Assembly (NCBI GenBank): GCA_015657475.1
Contig: JADLKF010000022.1
Coordinates: forward strand, 34,171 to 67,138
Length of the DNA: 32,968 nucleotides
Direction of reading: 5' to 3'
DNA from: Lentimicrobiaceae bacterium
GTDB taxonomy: Bacteria; Bacteroidota; Bacteroidia; Bacteroidales; UBA4417
Shown here piece after piece: positions 9,039-18,384 of this stretch (position 1 is the stretch's first letter; each line of letters starts with the position of its first letter). Both the position numbers and the translations under genes were made by a program. The notes below the pieces were generated by a model. It did no database searches, was not told where the DNA came from, and saw only the letters and a program-made list of their open reading frames with translations.

Positions 9039-9060
9039 TTAATCTTCCTGTGAAGGTTAA
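9039..9060 (+). other. RNA hairpin just after gpmA
   Basis: TTAATCTTC (9039-9047), loop CTGT, then GAAGGTTAA (9052-9060) would pair over nine bases with one G-U wobble. It starts two bases after the gpmA stop. No T-tract follows, so it looks more like a 3'-end stabiliser or partial attenuator than a strong intrinsic terminator. Confidence 0.4.
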
Positions 9061-9086
9061 TTACAGGGAATCATTCAGTAAAAATC

Positions 9087-9827
9087 ATGAAAACTTGGGT
9101 AATACCTGATGTGCATGGTTGCATAAAAACCTTGCGTTACCTGGTCGAGACCATGATCATGCCTGTACGGGGTGATTCCCTTATCTTATTGGGTGACATT
9201 ATTGATCGCGGACCCGATAGTAAGGGAGTGATAGACTATGTAATGTCGCTTCCCAAAAAGGGTATCAGAGTTACTGCATTGTGCGGTAACCACGAAGAAG
9301 CCATGATCAAGGCTTTTGATGATGTGCTGAAGGGAGGGGTGATGCAAAAGTTTGGGTTCCAGCCCAAATCGGTTAAGGAATGGCGAGCTTTTGGTGGTGA
9401 TGCTACAATTCAGAGTTTCGGTGTTCAGGATGTAAGTGATATCCCGATTGAATACATCAACTGGCTTAGAGAAAGGCCTTTATATGTAAAACACCCAAAA
9501 TTCCTGATCGTTCATGCCGGTTTCAATTTCAAAAAGGACGATATATTTTCTGATACTCATTCTATGAAATGGATCAGGGATTACGACATCGATCCCAAAA
9601 AGCTGGATGGCCGCCGCATTATTCACGGGCATGTACCTGTGACGCTTGATTTTATATTTATGATCTACAAATCAAAGACTTACCATTTCATCGACCTGGA
9701 TAATGGTGTTTATATGCCTGGCAGGCCCGGTTATGGAAACCTGCTGGCACTTGAACTCAACAGCATGGAATTGTTGGTTCAACCGAACCTGGATATGGAA
9801 GCAGAGCCTGAACTGCACAAATTTTAG
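9087..9827 (+). CDS. PPP-family metallophosphoesterase (serine/threonine phosphatase-like)
   Basis: This is a two-metal phosphatase of the PPP/ApaH superfamily with 246 residues, cytoplasmic. The ordered motifs are DVHG (8-11, metal ligands Asp8 and His10), GDIIDRG (36-42), GNHE (67-70), then VHAGF in the second half and HGHVPV near 180. Members of this compact bacterial group include PrpA/PrpB-type protein phosphatases and diadenosine tetraphosphatases. The GDIIDRG and GNHE forms fit both, so the substrate is open. It follows gpmA on the same strand. Its stop codon overlaps by four bases the stop of the convergent Omp85 gene. Confidence 0.88.
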   Translation: MKTWVIPDVHGCIKTLRYLVETMIMPVRGDSLILLGDIIDRGPDSKGVIDYVMSLPKKGIRVTALCGNHEEAMIKAFDDVLKGGVMQKFGFQPKSVKEWRAFGGDATIQSFGVQDVSDIPIEYINWLRERPLYVKHPKFLIVHAGFNFKKDDIFSDTHSMKWIRDYDIDPKKLDGRRIIHGHVPVTLDFIFMIYKSKTYHFIDLDNGVYMPGRPGYGNLLALELNSMELLVQPNLDMEAEPELHKF

Positions 9828-11161
9828 AACAGGTTTCCGATATTTATATACAGGCCTCTCAAACCGTCTTCCTTTTTCAGGGCAAAACCGTAGTCAACAG
9901 CGAGTATAAAATTTTCGTTCAGGGCTATTCTTAAGCCGGCGCCAACACTCGGATGCAGCTTGTCATTCTGGTAATCGAAATCAAAGTATCTTGCCGGATA
10001 AGGCTCTAAATTTCTGATGGCCTCTTCATTCACTGCTACTTTTTTAACAACAGTTCCAACATCGGCAAAAGTGTTCAGGGCGATATAGATATTTTGCTTT
10101 GCTACAACGGTTTTCAGAAATTTCCAGCGCAGTTCAAAATTTCCATAAGCAACACCATCACCCACAACACGGTCGCGCATGATGCCGCGGAGGTTTTTGG
10201 CGCCTCCCAGGCCATCGGTTTTCGTTACGGTTGAAAAGGAGCTAAGCATGTAGGGCTGGAAGTAGAATGGAGCCTGACCGCCTATGGAACCCTGATAACC
10301 AAGCCGGTACACAAAAGATAACCGGTCAGGGACAAGGGTGAAATATTGCCTGTGAATAAGGACCAACTTTGCAAATGAGGTTTCATTGAAGAAGAACTTA
10401 GGCGAAACCACAATGAGTGCTTCAGTCCACATGCCTTTCATGGCATTGGCTTCGTTGTCGCGGGTGTCGAAAACGAGTCCCAGCTTTACGAAATTGGCAT
10501 TTCCGCCATCTTTTTCTTCGTCACCAATGATGCCCCAGTCAACATATTTGTCGTAAAGTGTGGCGGTGTCGGGCAACTGGTCATTGTCGTCCCTTTTTTT
10601 GTTGAGCGCAGTAATATCAACCGGCCCGGTTTTAATATTCATAATCCCGAAACCGGCAAGCCATTTCAGGTGATCACCCTGCAGTTTGCCCTGGAAATCA
10701 GTAGTGAAACGAAACAATTTGCGATCGTAACGATAAAACATACGGCTGATGTAATCGGGATCGTCCTGGTCCATGTATTCGGGGTGGAAAACAGCCTGGT
10801 AACCGTTAAAACCATAAAAGTCAAGGGCCTTCTCGGTCAAATAACTAAGGTCAGAGGTCATTCTCACACCCGGAATCAGTGTTTTAGTATCATAAAACAA
10901 CTGGTTCACTCCCGAGCCACGGGTATATCGGGAAATTTCGATCTTCACCTGGTGCTTGTAGCTGGGATAAATTGATCCATCACCATAATCGAAGAAATTC
11001 ACAAGGCCGCCATACTGAAATCCCATATCAGCATCAAACGAAATTGTTGGCAAAAGCCCCATCGAAAAGCCTTTTTTGGTGACATCTTTTTTTGGTTCAT
11101 CCTGCGCCTTCACCAAAAGAACGGCAAGGAGCATCATTAGCATTAGTAAAGGTTTCTTCAT
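9824..11161 (-). CDS. Barrel-only Omp85/BamA-TamA family outer membrane protein
   Basis: The 445-residue precursor starts with a clear signal peptide (MKKPLLMLMMLLAVLLVKA, cleavage near 19-20) and should be inserted in the outer membrane. It resembles the bacterial surface antigen (Omp85 barrel) domain. A long series of alternating aromatic strands ends in a terminal phenylalanine (NIGNLF), the usual outer-membrane signal. Residues Leu324-Arg325-Gly326, followed by Arg329, fit the conserved L6-loop RG motif of Omp85 barrels. There is no room for POTRA domains before the barrel, unlike BamA or TamA. It lies 11 bases downstream of the PlsC-type gene and is probably in one operon with it and the DUF2007 gene. 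Its substrate is unknown; a role in envelope lipid or protein handling is inference. Confidence 0.8.
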   Translation of the reverse strand: MKKPLLMLMMLLAVLLVKAQDEPKKDVTKKGFSMGLLPTISFDADMGFQYGGLVNFFDYGDGSIYPSYKHQVKIEISRYTRGSGVNQLFYDTKTLIPGVRMTSDLSYLTEKALDFYGFNGYQAVFHPEYMDQDDPDYISRMFYRYDRKLFRFTTDFQGKLQGDHLKWLAGFGIMNIKTGPVDITALNKKRDDNDQLPDTATLYDKYVDWGIIGDEEKDGGNANFVKLGLVFDTRDNEANAMKGMWTEALIVVSPKFFFNETSFAKLVLIHRQYFTLVPDRLSFVYRLGYQGSIGGQAPFYFQPYMLSSFSTVTKTDGLGGAKNLRGIMRDRVVGDGVAYGNFELRWKFLKTVVAKQNIYIALNTFADVGTVVKKVAVNEEAIRNLEPYPARYFDFDYQNDKLHPSVGAGLRIALNENFILAVDYGFALKKEDGLRGLYINIGNLF

Positions 11162-11172
11162 GTTGATGATGT

Positions 11173-12525
11173 TTAGGAACGATTGAACAGTTTATTGATT
11201 TGATCGATTATGTTTTGCCTCAGGCTGATAATGTTAGCGAAGGTATTTTTGTCATTGATACTAAGCCTGATAAACCTGATTTTTCCAATGATTTTGAGCA
11301 GATTCCTGTAGTTGTAAAATGCGAAAATCCCGGTAAAAGGCAAACTCAATGCGAAGCCGATTTTTAACCACAGCCCGTCAACCAAGAGGCAGAAAATGAT
11401 GATAAGAATCAGATAGTAAATCAGGTACATGAAAAGGCTCATCCCAAAGTGAATGGAGCTATGAAATACGCGGTCCTTTACCTTTCGTGATATTATGACA
11501 GGCAGATGGTACGGAAGGTAGTTGAATAGCATGCCATATATATGCAACGGAAGTAGCACCAGCGTGAGCAGTATGCCTGCTGCCAGCCGTGGAATACTGG
11601 TATTGTTTTTTCTTACCAGCCAATCGCGAATGTTGTATTTTTCAAGCAGGCTGCGATATTCAGCCAGTTGCGGACTGATGCCGTTCAGCATCTCAGGATT
11701 GGCAATAATTATTTTGTTCAGTTTGGCTGATATTTCCTGCTGAACTGCGAACCTGTTTCTGTGCGAGTTTCGTAACTTCCTGTCAGTCAATACCTCGTGA
11801 TAGTACACTTCGATAATCCCCGCGCTTGTATTGTACAATTCCTCATTTTCGATATCAATCATCAGTGGTTTCAGGCTTTTGGCAATATCGTCGCGGAGTT
11901 TGCTTATGGCACGCTGGGGATTTTCGTGGTAAAGGGGAAGATAGTCAGCAATCTTGATTGGTTTTCCGAAATTGATCAGCAAGCGTTCACCGGCATTGAA
12001 GTAGTTTGAATAATCGAGCCCAACCGGTACAATGTGCAGGTTAAGTTTAAACTGTGACCGTTCTTCCGCCATGAAAGCAATGCGGCAAATGCCTTTTTTC
12101 AAAGGCCTGAGTCTTTTAAAGCCGGCATGGTTGCCCTCAGGGAGCATGGCAATAGGTGTATTGTGTTTCAATACATTGGCTGCATTATCAAAAGTCTCCT
12201 CGTTCTGTCCAAGGGCCTCATAACCGTCGCGCATGCGGTAGACAGGCATGATTTTTAAAAAATGCAGCAATCTGGCAATAAACTTGCTTTTGAAAATATC
12301 AGCCCGTGCAAGGAAAACAACTTTGCCTTTCCTGGCATACAGCATAGCCAGCGCATCCATAAGGGCATTCTGGTGATTGGCGGCAAAAATGACCGGCGTG
12401 TTTTTTGGAATATTTTCTCTTCCGGTAATGGTAACCCAACGGTAGAATATGTGGTAATACAGGTAGCTGTAATAATAAAGCAGGTAGTAACCTATTGATG
12501 GACGGTATATTTTGGTTTCATTCAT
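11173..12525 (-). CDS. PlsC-type glycerolipid acyltransferase, membrane-anchored
   Basis: It is likely to transfer an acyl chain to a (lyso)phospholipid or related acceptor at the inner membrane. The ATG at 12525 gives 450 residues; the frame runs on to a TTG at 12624, but that extension shows no family similarity. Motif I is ANHQNALMDAL with His51 and Asp57. It has one more residue between them than the classical Hx4D, a form known in some PlsC subfamilies. LPEGNH near residue 133 is motif III. The C-terminal third carries strongly hydrophobic stretches that look like two pairs of membrane segments, longer than in plain PlsC (about 245 residues). It sits between a DUF2007 gene and the Omp85 barrel gene, all on one strand, suggesting a shared envelope task. 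Confidence 0.85.
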   Translation of the reverse strand: MNETKIYRPSIGYYLLYYYSYLYYHIFYRWVTITGRENIPKNTPVIFAANHQNALMDALAMLYARKGKVVFLARADIFKSKFIARLLHFLKIMPVYRMRDGYEALGQNEETFDNAANVLKHNTPIAMLPEGNHAGFKRLRPLKKGICRIAFMAEERSQFKLNLHIVPVGLDYSNYFNAGERLLINFGKPIKIADYLPLYHENPQRAISKLRDDIAKSLKPLMIDIENEELYNTSAGIIEVYYHEVLTDRKLRNSHRNRFAVQQEISAKLNKIIIANPEMLNGISPQLAEYRSLLEKYNIRDWLVRKNNTSIPRLAAGILLTLVLLPLHIYGMLFNYLPYHLPVIISRKVKDRVFHSSIHFGMSLFMYLIYYLILIIIFCLLVDGLWLKIGFALSLPFTGIFAFYNYRNLLKIIGKIRFIRLSINDKNTFANIISLRQNIIDQINKLFNRS

Positions 12526-12536
12526 ATCACGAATCA

Positions 12537-12555
12537 AGGGCATGAATAATGCCCT
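12537..12555 (-). other. Hairpin in the leader of the PlsC-type gene
   Basis: AGGGCAT (12537-12543) and ATGCCCT (12549-12555) form a perfect 7-base stem with a 5-base loop. On the minus strand it ends 11 bases before the ATG at 12525. It covers an alternative in-frame ATG at 12543, which is one reason to prefer 12525. It could modulate ribosome loading. Confidence 0.4.
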
Positions 12556-12626
12556 GCAATATATGAAAGAAAATCGATGATTTGCAAATGGGTAAAAAAC
12601 TCGATTCAGATTATAACTCTGCAATT

Positions 12627-12896
12627 TCAGGATTCATTGTCCAGATCGTCGGGATTTTCTTTCTGCATATTGGCCGTAAACTCGTTAACAAGAGCCTTTG
12701 CCCGCTCAAAATCTTTGTGTGCTACAAACAGTTTTACTGTACCTGAACGAACAGGAAACATATTCCATGATGCTGAGGATGCCTCCCGCATAATGGACTC
12801 AATTTCGTTGTCGTCGAGAATGCTTTTAAGCAGACCAACTTCCCATGCTGTACCATCATAAACCTCAAATGTGGAAAATTCATCGTTTGTATCCAT
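12627..12896 (-). CDS. DUF2007-type putative signal-transducing protein
   Basis: This small soluble protein of 89 residues has the DUF2007 pattern. An N-terminal strand with VYDGTAWEVGLLKSILDDNEIES is the typical 'which copy do I modify' helix-turn-strand. GTVKLFVAHKDFERAKALV near 50-68 follows. The acidic tail (ENPDDLDNES) is probably disordered. The family is linked to PII-like folds, but its ligand is not established. It starts at the ATG at 12896 and is first in a minus-strand series with the PlsC-type and Omp85 genes. A weak -7-like TATCTTTA (minus strand, 12944-12937) lies upstream. Confidence 0.75.
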   Translation of the reverse strand: MDTNDEFSTFEVYDGTAWEVGLLKSILDDNEIESIMREASSASWNMFPVRSGTVKLFVAHKDFERAKALVNEFTANMQKENPDDLDNES

Positions 12897-13029
12897 GTTG
12901 TTAAGAGTTTAGAAGTTAATACTATCATTACAACTATAAAGATAAAGATTCTTTCTGAATATTGGTACTGCCAGGTTTTCTTTGACAACAGATGCCTTGA
13001 TTTATAGGATGCTGAAGGCTCAATTTGAT

Positions 13030-13037
13030 TAATTTTG
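13030..13037 (+). promoter_or_regulatory. Candidate -7 element (TAATTTTG) for the GT39 gene
   Basis: TAATTTTG fits TAnnTTTG exactly. If used, transcription would start near 13044, which excludes a start codon at 13025 and favours the TTG at 13055. No good -33 box is visible. Confidence 0.4.
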
Positions 13038-13054
13038 CCCGAAATGCTATTGTA

Positions 13055-14752
13055 TTGAACGAAAGGAGACTCACCGGATATTACCCGATACTCATTGCTG
13101 CTGCCTCGGCACTTTTGTTTATTCCTTTTATTGGCAGGCTGCACCTTTTCGATTGGGATGAAATAAACTTTGCTGAATGTGCCCGCGAAATGATCGTTAG
13201 CCATGATTACCTGAATGTGCAGATCAATTTTCAGCCTTTCTGGGAAAAGCCGCCGCTGTTTATCTGGATGCAGGTGTTGTCGATGAAAGCATTCGGAATC
13301 AATGAGTTTGCTGCCCGGCTGCCTGATGCTATATGCGGCATTGTTACATTACAGGTGGTTTATGCCATTGGCAAACGCCTGTACGACGCAAAGTTCGGAC
13401 TGTGGTGGGTTCTGGTTTATGCATCCTCTGTGCTGTCGCATCTTTACTTCAGGTCAGGCATTATTGATCCCTGGTTTAACCTGTTTATTTTCCTGTCGGT
13501 TTACTTCTTTATTCTTTATTCTGATCCATCAGGCACTTCCACCCAAAAACGGATTACGCAGGTTCTATTATCAGGCGTGTTCGCTGGATTGGCTATACTC
13601 ACCAAAGGACCTGTTGGGGTTTTGCTGGTTGGGCTGGTGATTGTAGTTTATTATGTGATCTTTCTGTTCAGGCAAATACGATTGAAATCCAATGACCGAG
13701 TCTCAATCATATGGCCAAAACTGAGCGAAATCCTGATTTTTTTAATAGCCGTTCTGTTGGTTGGAGGCTCATGGTTTATAATTCAATGGTTATCAGGCAA
13801 CAGCACCATGGTCATGAAGTTCATACAGTACCAGGTTCGCCTGTTTACCATTCCTGATGCCGGCCACGGCGGACACTGGAGCTATCATTTCTGGGTACTA
13901 TTGTTCGGCATGTTTCCTGCATCCATACTGGCTTTACGATCATTCAGGGTAAAAAGGTTTGAGAACCGGAAACAGCAGCATTTTTACCGGTTGATGCTCA
14001 TCCTTTTCTGGGTGGTACTCATCCTGTTTTCTGTCGTGAAGACCAAAATCGTTCACTACAGTTCCCTGTGTTATTTCCCGCTTACATTCCTGGCGGCATT
14101 ATCCGTCCGAAATCTGGTAGACTCAAAGCAAAAACTGCATTGGGGCTACAAGGCAATGCTGATCTTCACTGCAGCAGTTTTCATGATCATAACCCTTGCA
14201 GTTCCTCTTGCTGACCATTACAAGCAGGCGATCATTGATTCAGGAATGATTAAAGATGATTTTGCCGTGGCAAATCTCGGCGCCAATGTGCATTGGGCTG
14301 GCTATGAGTGGATTGTCGGCGTAATTCTCCTTGCCGGGACGATCCTTTCTGTGAGCCTTTTCAGGAAAAACCGTGAAAGAAGCTTTGCAGCATTATTCGG
14401 GACAAGCCTCGTTTTTGTCTGGCTCACGATTTTACTTTATCCTTATAAAATAGAGCAATATACACAGCGTGCCGCCATTGATTTCTTCAAATCAAAGGCC
14501 AATGAGAAGTGTTACATCCTGAATGCAGGTTATTTCACTTATGCTCCCGCGTTTTATGCTAACCGTATGCCGGATGATTACCAGCGACCTATGTGGCTGA
14601 TCACAGGCGATATTGACAGGCCGCTGTATTTGATTCTGAAAGAGCCTCATTACGAGCAGTGGAAGCGTCTGGTTATCCACATGAAAGTGATTGAAAAGAA
14701 GAACGGGTGGGTGATTTTGGAGAGACTGCCTTCTCAGCTTAACAAAGAATAA
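13055..14752 (+). CDS. GT39/ArnT-like membrane glycosyltransferase
   Basis: This polytopic inner-membrane enzyme of 565 residues should move a sugar from a polyprenyl-phosphate donor to an envelope acceptor. The fold is that of the PMT/ArnT (GT-C) superfamily. A first membrane segment (about 8-27) is followed by the periplasmic catalytic motif DWDE at 33-36, then about ten further hydrophobic segments. A soluble C-terminal part follows from roughly residue 460. FAECAREM after DWDE is typical of the bacterial group. There is no ATG near the expected N-terminus. TTG at 13055 is preferred; another TTG at 13025 would add ten residues but overlaps the promoter. The 3' end overlaps the convergent rlmD-like gene by 19 bases. 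Sugar and acceptor are unknown. Confidence 0.87.
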   Translation: MNERRLTGYYPILIAAASALLFIPFIGRLHLFDWDEINFAECAREMIVSHDYLNVQINFQPFWEKPPLFIWMQVLSMKAFGINEFAARLPDAICGIVTLQVVYAIGKRLYDAKFGLWWVLVYASSVLSHLYFRSGIIDPWFNLFIFLSVYFFILYSDPSGTSTQKRITQVLLSGVFAGLAILTKGPVGVLLVGLVIVVYYVIFLFRQIRLKSNDRVSIIWPKLSEILIFLIAVLLVGGSWFIIQWLSGNSTMVMKFIQYQVRLFTIPDAGHGGHWSYHFWVLLFGMFPASILALRSFRVKRFENRKQQHFYRLMLILFWVVLILFSVVKTKIVHYSSLCYFPLTFLAALSVRNLVDSKQKLHWGYKAMLIFTAAVFMIITLAVPLADHYKQAIIDSGMIKDDFAVANLGANVHWAGYEWIVGVILLAGTILSVSLFRKNRERSFAALFGTSLVFVWLTILLYPYKIEQYTQRAAIDFFKSKANEKCYILNAGYFTYAPAFYANRMPDDYQRPMWLITGDIDRPLYLILKEPHYEQWKRLVIHMKVIEKKNGWVILERLPSQLNKE

Positions 14753-16155
14753 TGTTTAATCTTTGCTTTCTCAAGCGACACCAATGTTTCCACATGATGT
14801 GTGTGCGGGAATTGGTCGAAAGGCTGAATAGATGAAATACTATAACCTTGTGTTAGCATTTTCAGATCGAAAGCGAGTGATAACGGGTTGCAGCTCAGGT
14901 AAATGATTTTGCGGGGCTGTGCTTTGAGAATGGTTTTCTTGATTTCGATGAGCGTTCCTGACCGGGGAGGATCAAGCACTACAACATCAGGATATCCGTA
15001 TTTTTCAAGAAAGGATTCGTTGAATGTTTCGAGGCAATCACCATTGATGAATTCCACGTTGGTTATTCTGTTGGAACCTGCATTCTGAAAGGCATCGTGG
15101 CTTGCATCAGGCGAGCCTTCAATTCCGATCACCTTCCTGCTTTTTGCCGCTAAAGTCAACGCTATCGTCCCGATGCCGCTGTAAAGGTCAACCACCGTTT
15201 CGTCGCCTTGCAGGCCAGCCAGGTTGCTGATAGTTGCAAAAATATTACCTGCTTGTGCTGGATTCGGCTGGTAAAACGAACGCGGACTTGTGCTGAAAGT
15301 AAGACCGTTCGCAGTTTCAGTGATTGTGGTTGCGGTCCCCTCGTGGTGAATAAGCTCAATATCGTTATATGTCTCTTCGATTGAAGAAGTTACACCATAA
15401 TATACCGAAGTGATTTGCGGAACCGCTTTCAGAAGATTTTCGATCAGCGGTTTGCGCATTTCAGGTTTGTCTTCGCCAAAAATAATGATCACCATTACCT
15501 CGCCGGTGGTTGTAGTCCGGATGGCAATGCTGCGCATAAGGCCGGTCTTTTCTTTGGGATCGTAATAGGAATAACCGTTTTGAAGCGTGAACTTTTTTAC
15601 ACATTCGTATATCTTCCGGCCGGGCTCCTGTTGCAGGAAGCATTCTTTAATATCCACAACCTTTGCAGGATTTTCAGCCGGGTGAAAGCCCAAAGCCAGC
15701 CGCTTGTCAGGATCGTCAATCCGTCCTTCATCCTCGTAATACCAGCGACGGTTTGAAAACGTGTATTCCAGCCGGTGCCTGAAAAACTGTTGTTGAGGCG
15801 ATGCTAACACGGCCGGTATTTCGGGAGACAGTATATCGTATTTTTTCAGTGCATTGATGACTAATTGCCGTTTCCATTCGAGTTGGCCTTCGTAACTCAT
15901 ATGTTGCCAGGAGCAACCACCGCATATTCCAAAGTGCCTGCAAAAAGGATGAACCCGGGTTGCATCGGAATGGATCACATCCGAAACAGTACCTTTAAGA
16001 AAATCACCCTGTTTCTGCACCCCCGCGATGTTTACTTTCTCGCCAGGTATGCCGTAATCAGTATAAATCCTCCTTCCACCGACAAAGCCAAAAGTTCTGC
16101 CTCCCGAGTGCATGCCGGTGAGATCAACATTTGTGTATACGCGGTTTCGGGCCAT
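14734..16155 (-). CDS. rlmD: 23S rRNA (uracil-5-)-methyltransferase, RlmD/RumA type
   Basis: It methylates a uracil C5 in rRNA with S-adenosylmethionine. The 473 residues start with a TRAM-like RNA-binding domain (about 1-60). A [4Fe-4S] cysteine set follows: Cys72, Cys78 and Cys81 in CRHFGICGGC, then Cys172. The Rossmann methyltransferase domain shows DLYSGIGTIAL (SAM motif), VVLDPPRSG, and the catalytic Cys422 in YLSCNP. The iron-sulfur set separates it from TrmA. RlmD and RlmCD-type enzymes cannot be told apart safely, so the exact target base (U1939, or U747 as well) is open. A terminator for the mutase operon lies just upstream of its ATG, so it must have its own promoter in the same short gap. 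Confidence 0.9.
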   Translation of the reverse strand: MARNRVYTNVDLTGMHSGGRTFGFVGGRRIYTDYGIPGEKVNIAGVQKQGDFLKGTVSDVIHSDATRVHPFCRHFGICGGCSWQHMSYEGQLEWKRQLVINALKKYDILSPEIPAVLASPQQQFFRHRLEYTFSNRRWYYEDEGRIDDPDKRLALGFHPAENPAKVVDIKECFLQQEPGRKIYECVKKFTLQNGYSYYDPKEKTGLMRSIAIRTTTTGEVMVIIIFGEDKPEMRKPLIENLLKAVPQITSVYYGVTSSIEETYNDIELIHHEGTATTITETANGLTFSTSPRSFYQPNPAQAGNIFATISNLAGLQGDETVVDLYSGIGTIALTLAAKSRKVIGIEGSPDASHDAFQNAGSNRITNVEFINGDCLETFNESFLEKYGYPDVVVLDPPRSGTLIEIKKTILKAQPRKIIYLSCNPLSLAFDLKMLTQGYSISSIQPFDQFPHTHHVETLVSLEKAKIKHYSLLS

Positions 16156-16170
16156 GTTGAATGATAGTCA

Positions 16171-16199
16171 TAAAAAAACCGGGCGGTTGAACCCGGTTT
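16171..16199 (-). terminator. Rho-independent terminator of the methylmalonyl-CoA mutase operon
   Basis: On the minus strand AAACCGGG pairs with CCCGGTTT (16199-16192 with 16183-16176) around an 8-base loop. The 3' arm runs into a T-tract of seven. It begins 22 bases after the large-subunit stop and separates the operon from the rlmD-like gene. Confidence 0.85.
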
Positions 16200-16221
16200 C
16201 CCATGCATAGGTTTTTATGAG

Positions 16222-18351
16222 TTATTTCCTGCTTTCGATGAGGATTTCTAGCATCTTGATAGCAGCTTCAGGAATTTTTGTTCCAGGGCCGAAAATCGCG
16301 ACAGCACCGGCATCGTAAAGAAACTGGTAATCCTGGGCAGGTATCACTCCACCAACAATCACCATGATGTCATCGCGGCCGAGTTTCTTCAGCTCTTCAA
16401 TCACCTGGGGCACAAGGGTTTTGTGTCCGGCAGCGAGGCTCGAAACGCCCAGTACGTGCACATCGTTTTCAACAGCCTGGCGGGCAGCTTCGGCAGGAGT
16501 CTGGAATAAAGGCCCGATGTCAACATCAAAGCCGATGTCGGCATAGCCGGTAGCCACCACTTTGGCGCCGCGGTCGTGTCCGTCCTGGCCCATCTTGGCG
16601 ATCATAATGCGTGGCCGGCGGCCTTCGAGTTCGGCAAACTTATCGGCCATTTCGCTGGCTTTACGATAGCTTTCGTCATCCTGGCTTTCGGATGAATAAA
16701 CTCCTGATATAGAACGGATCACGGCTTTGTATCTCCCATAAACTTTTTCAAGTGCATAACTTATTTCGCCAAGCGAAGCGCGTTTGCGGGCAGCATCAAT
16801 GCTCAATTCGAGCAGGTTGCCTTCACCAGTTTCAGCAGCATGGGTAAGTGCTTCAAGCGCCTTCTGAACTTCCTCATTATTACGTTCGGTGCGCAGTTTC
16901 TGCAGCCTTCTGATCTGGGCCTCGCGAACGGCAGTGTTGTCAACTTCAAGGATTTCCAGCGGATCTTCCTTTTCAAGTCGCAGCTTGTTTACACCAACAA
17001 TGGTTTCCTTTCCTGAATCGATTTTTGCCTGTTTCCGGGCAGCAGCCTCCTCGATACGCATTTTGGGAATGCCCGTTTCAATTGCTTTGGCCATTCCGCC
17101 GAGTGATTCCACTTCCTCAATGAGTTTCCATGCTTTGTCAGCAATCTCTTTGGTGAGCGATTCAACATAATAGGAACCGGCCCATGGATCTACCACCTTG
17201 CAGATGTTAGTTTCTTCCTGCAGGTATATCTGCGTATTGCGCGCTATGCGGGCTGAGAAATCAGTTGGCAAAGCAATGGCTTCATCAAGGGCATTGGTAT
17301 GAAGTGATTGGGTATGGCCCAGAGCTGCTGCCAGCGCTTCAACACAGGTACGGGTTACGTTGTTGAAAGGATCCTGTTCGGTGAGGCTCCAGCCCGAAGT
17401 TTGCGAATGGGTTCTGAGTGCCAGCGATTTGGGATCTTTAGGGTTAAACTGCTTCACGATTTTTGCCCACAGCATGCGTGCGGCACGCATTTTGGCAATT
17501 TCCATGAAATGGTTCATCCCAACAGCCCAGAAAAATGATAGCCTCGGAGCAAAGGCATCCACCGGAATGCCTGCCTGTATGCCGGTGCGTATGTATTCAA
17601 GCCCGTCGGCGAGGGTATAGGCAAGTTCAATATCGGCAGTGGCGCCGGCTTCCTGCATGTGGTATCCTGAAATGGAAATCGAGTTGAACTTCTTCATGTT
17701 TTTTGAAGTGAACTCGAAAATATCAGCGATAATGCGCATGGAAGGAATGGGAGGGTAGATGTATGTATTGCGCACCATAAACTCCTTGAGGATGTCGTTC
17801 TGGATGGTTCCGCTCAGTTTTTCCATCGGAACTCCCTGTTCTTCGGCAGCCACAATGTAAAATGCAAGTACCGCAGCAACAGCGCCGTTCATGGTCATCG
17901 AGACCGACATTTTATCCAGCGGGATTTGGTCAAACAGGATTTTCATGTCGAGGATAGAATCGATGGCAACACCGGCTTTTCCAACATCTCCGACGACCCT
18001 TTCGTGATCACTGTCGTAACCGCGATGGGTAGCAAGGTCGAAGGCAACGGAAAGTCCCATTTGTCCGGCAGCAAGGTTGCGGCGGTAAAAAGCATTGCTC
18101 TCTTCAGCAGTGGAGAAACCGGCATACTGGCGTATAGTCCAGGGTTTCATCACATACATGGTACTGTAAGGGCCACGAAGAAATGGAGGTATGCCGGCGG
18201 CATATTCAAGATGTTCCATCCCGACAAGGTCTTCAGCAGTGTAAACCGGCTTAACTTCAATCTGCTCGTTGGTAATCCATGATGCTTTGCCCCGGGCATG
18301 TTTGGCCGACGCAGCCGAAAAAGGTTTTATATTCTTAAAATCAGGTCTCAT
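16222..18351 (-). CDS. mutB: Methylmalonyl-CoA mutase, large (catalytic) subunit
   Basis: It interconverts succinyl-CoA and (R)-methylmalonyl-CoA with adenosylcobalamin, the key step of propionate formation or use. The ATG at 18351 gives 709 residues; the frame reaches a GTG at 18372 but the family normally starts at MRPDF. The N-terminal two thirds are the substrate-binding TIM barrel, with [21 protein letters not shown] near residues 59-79. The C-terminal B12 domain has the base-off motif DGHDRG at 590-595, with His592 as the cobalt ligand. The downstream glycine-rich signatures ([18 protein letters not shown]) are intact. It is the second gene of an operon after the small subunit and is followed by a strong terminator. 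No meaB-type chaperone gene or epimerase gene is in the window. Confidence 0.97.
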   Translation of the reverse strand: MRPDFKNIKPFSAASAKHARGKASWITNEQIEVKPVYTAEDLVGMEHLEYAAGIPPFLRGPYSTMYVMKPWTIRQYAGFSTAEESNAFYRRNLAAGQMGLSVAFDLATHRGYDSDHERVVGDVGKAGVAIDSILDMKILFDQIPLDKMSVSMTMNGAVAAVLAFYIVAAEEQGVPMEKLSGTIQNDILKEFMVRNTYIYPPIPSMRIIADIFEFTSKNMKKFNSISISGYHMQEAGATADIELAYTLADGLEYIRTGIQAGIPVDAFAPRLSFFWAVGMNHFMEIAKMRAARMLWAKIVKQFNPKDPKSLALRTHSQTSGWSLTEQDPFNNVTRTCVEALAAALGHTQSLHTNALDEAIALPTDFSARIARNTQIYLQEETNICKVVDPWAGSYYVESLTKEIADKAWKLIEEVESLGGMAKAIETGIPKMRIEEAAARKQAKIDSGKETIVGVNKLRLEKEDPLEILEVDNTAVREAQIRRLQKLRTERNNEEVQKALEALTHAAETGEGNLLELSIDAARKRASLGEISYALEKVYGRYKAVIRSISGVYSSESQDDESYRKASEMADKFAELEGRRPRIMIAKMGQDGHDRGAKVVATGYADIGFDVDIGPLFQTPAEAARQAVENDVHVLGVSSLAAGHKTLVPQVIEELKKLGRDDIMVIVGGVIPAQDYQFLYDAGAVAIFGPGTKIPEAAIKMLEILIESRK

Positions 18352-18384
18352 TGACTTAATCTTTTGTATCACAATGATTTGAGA

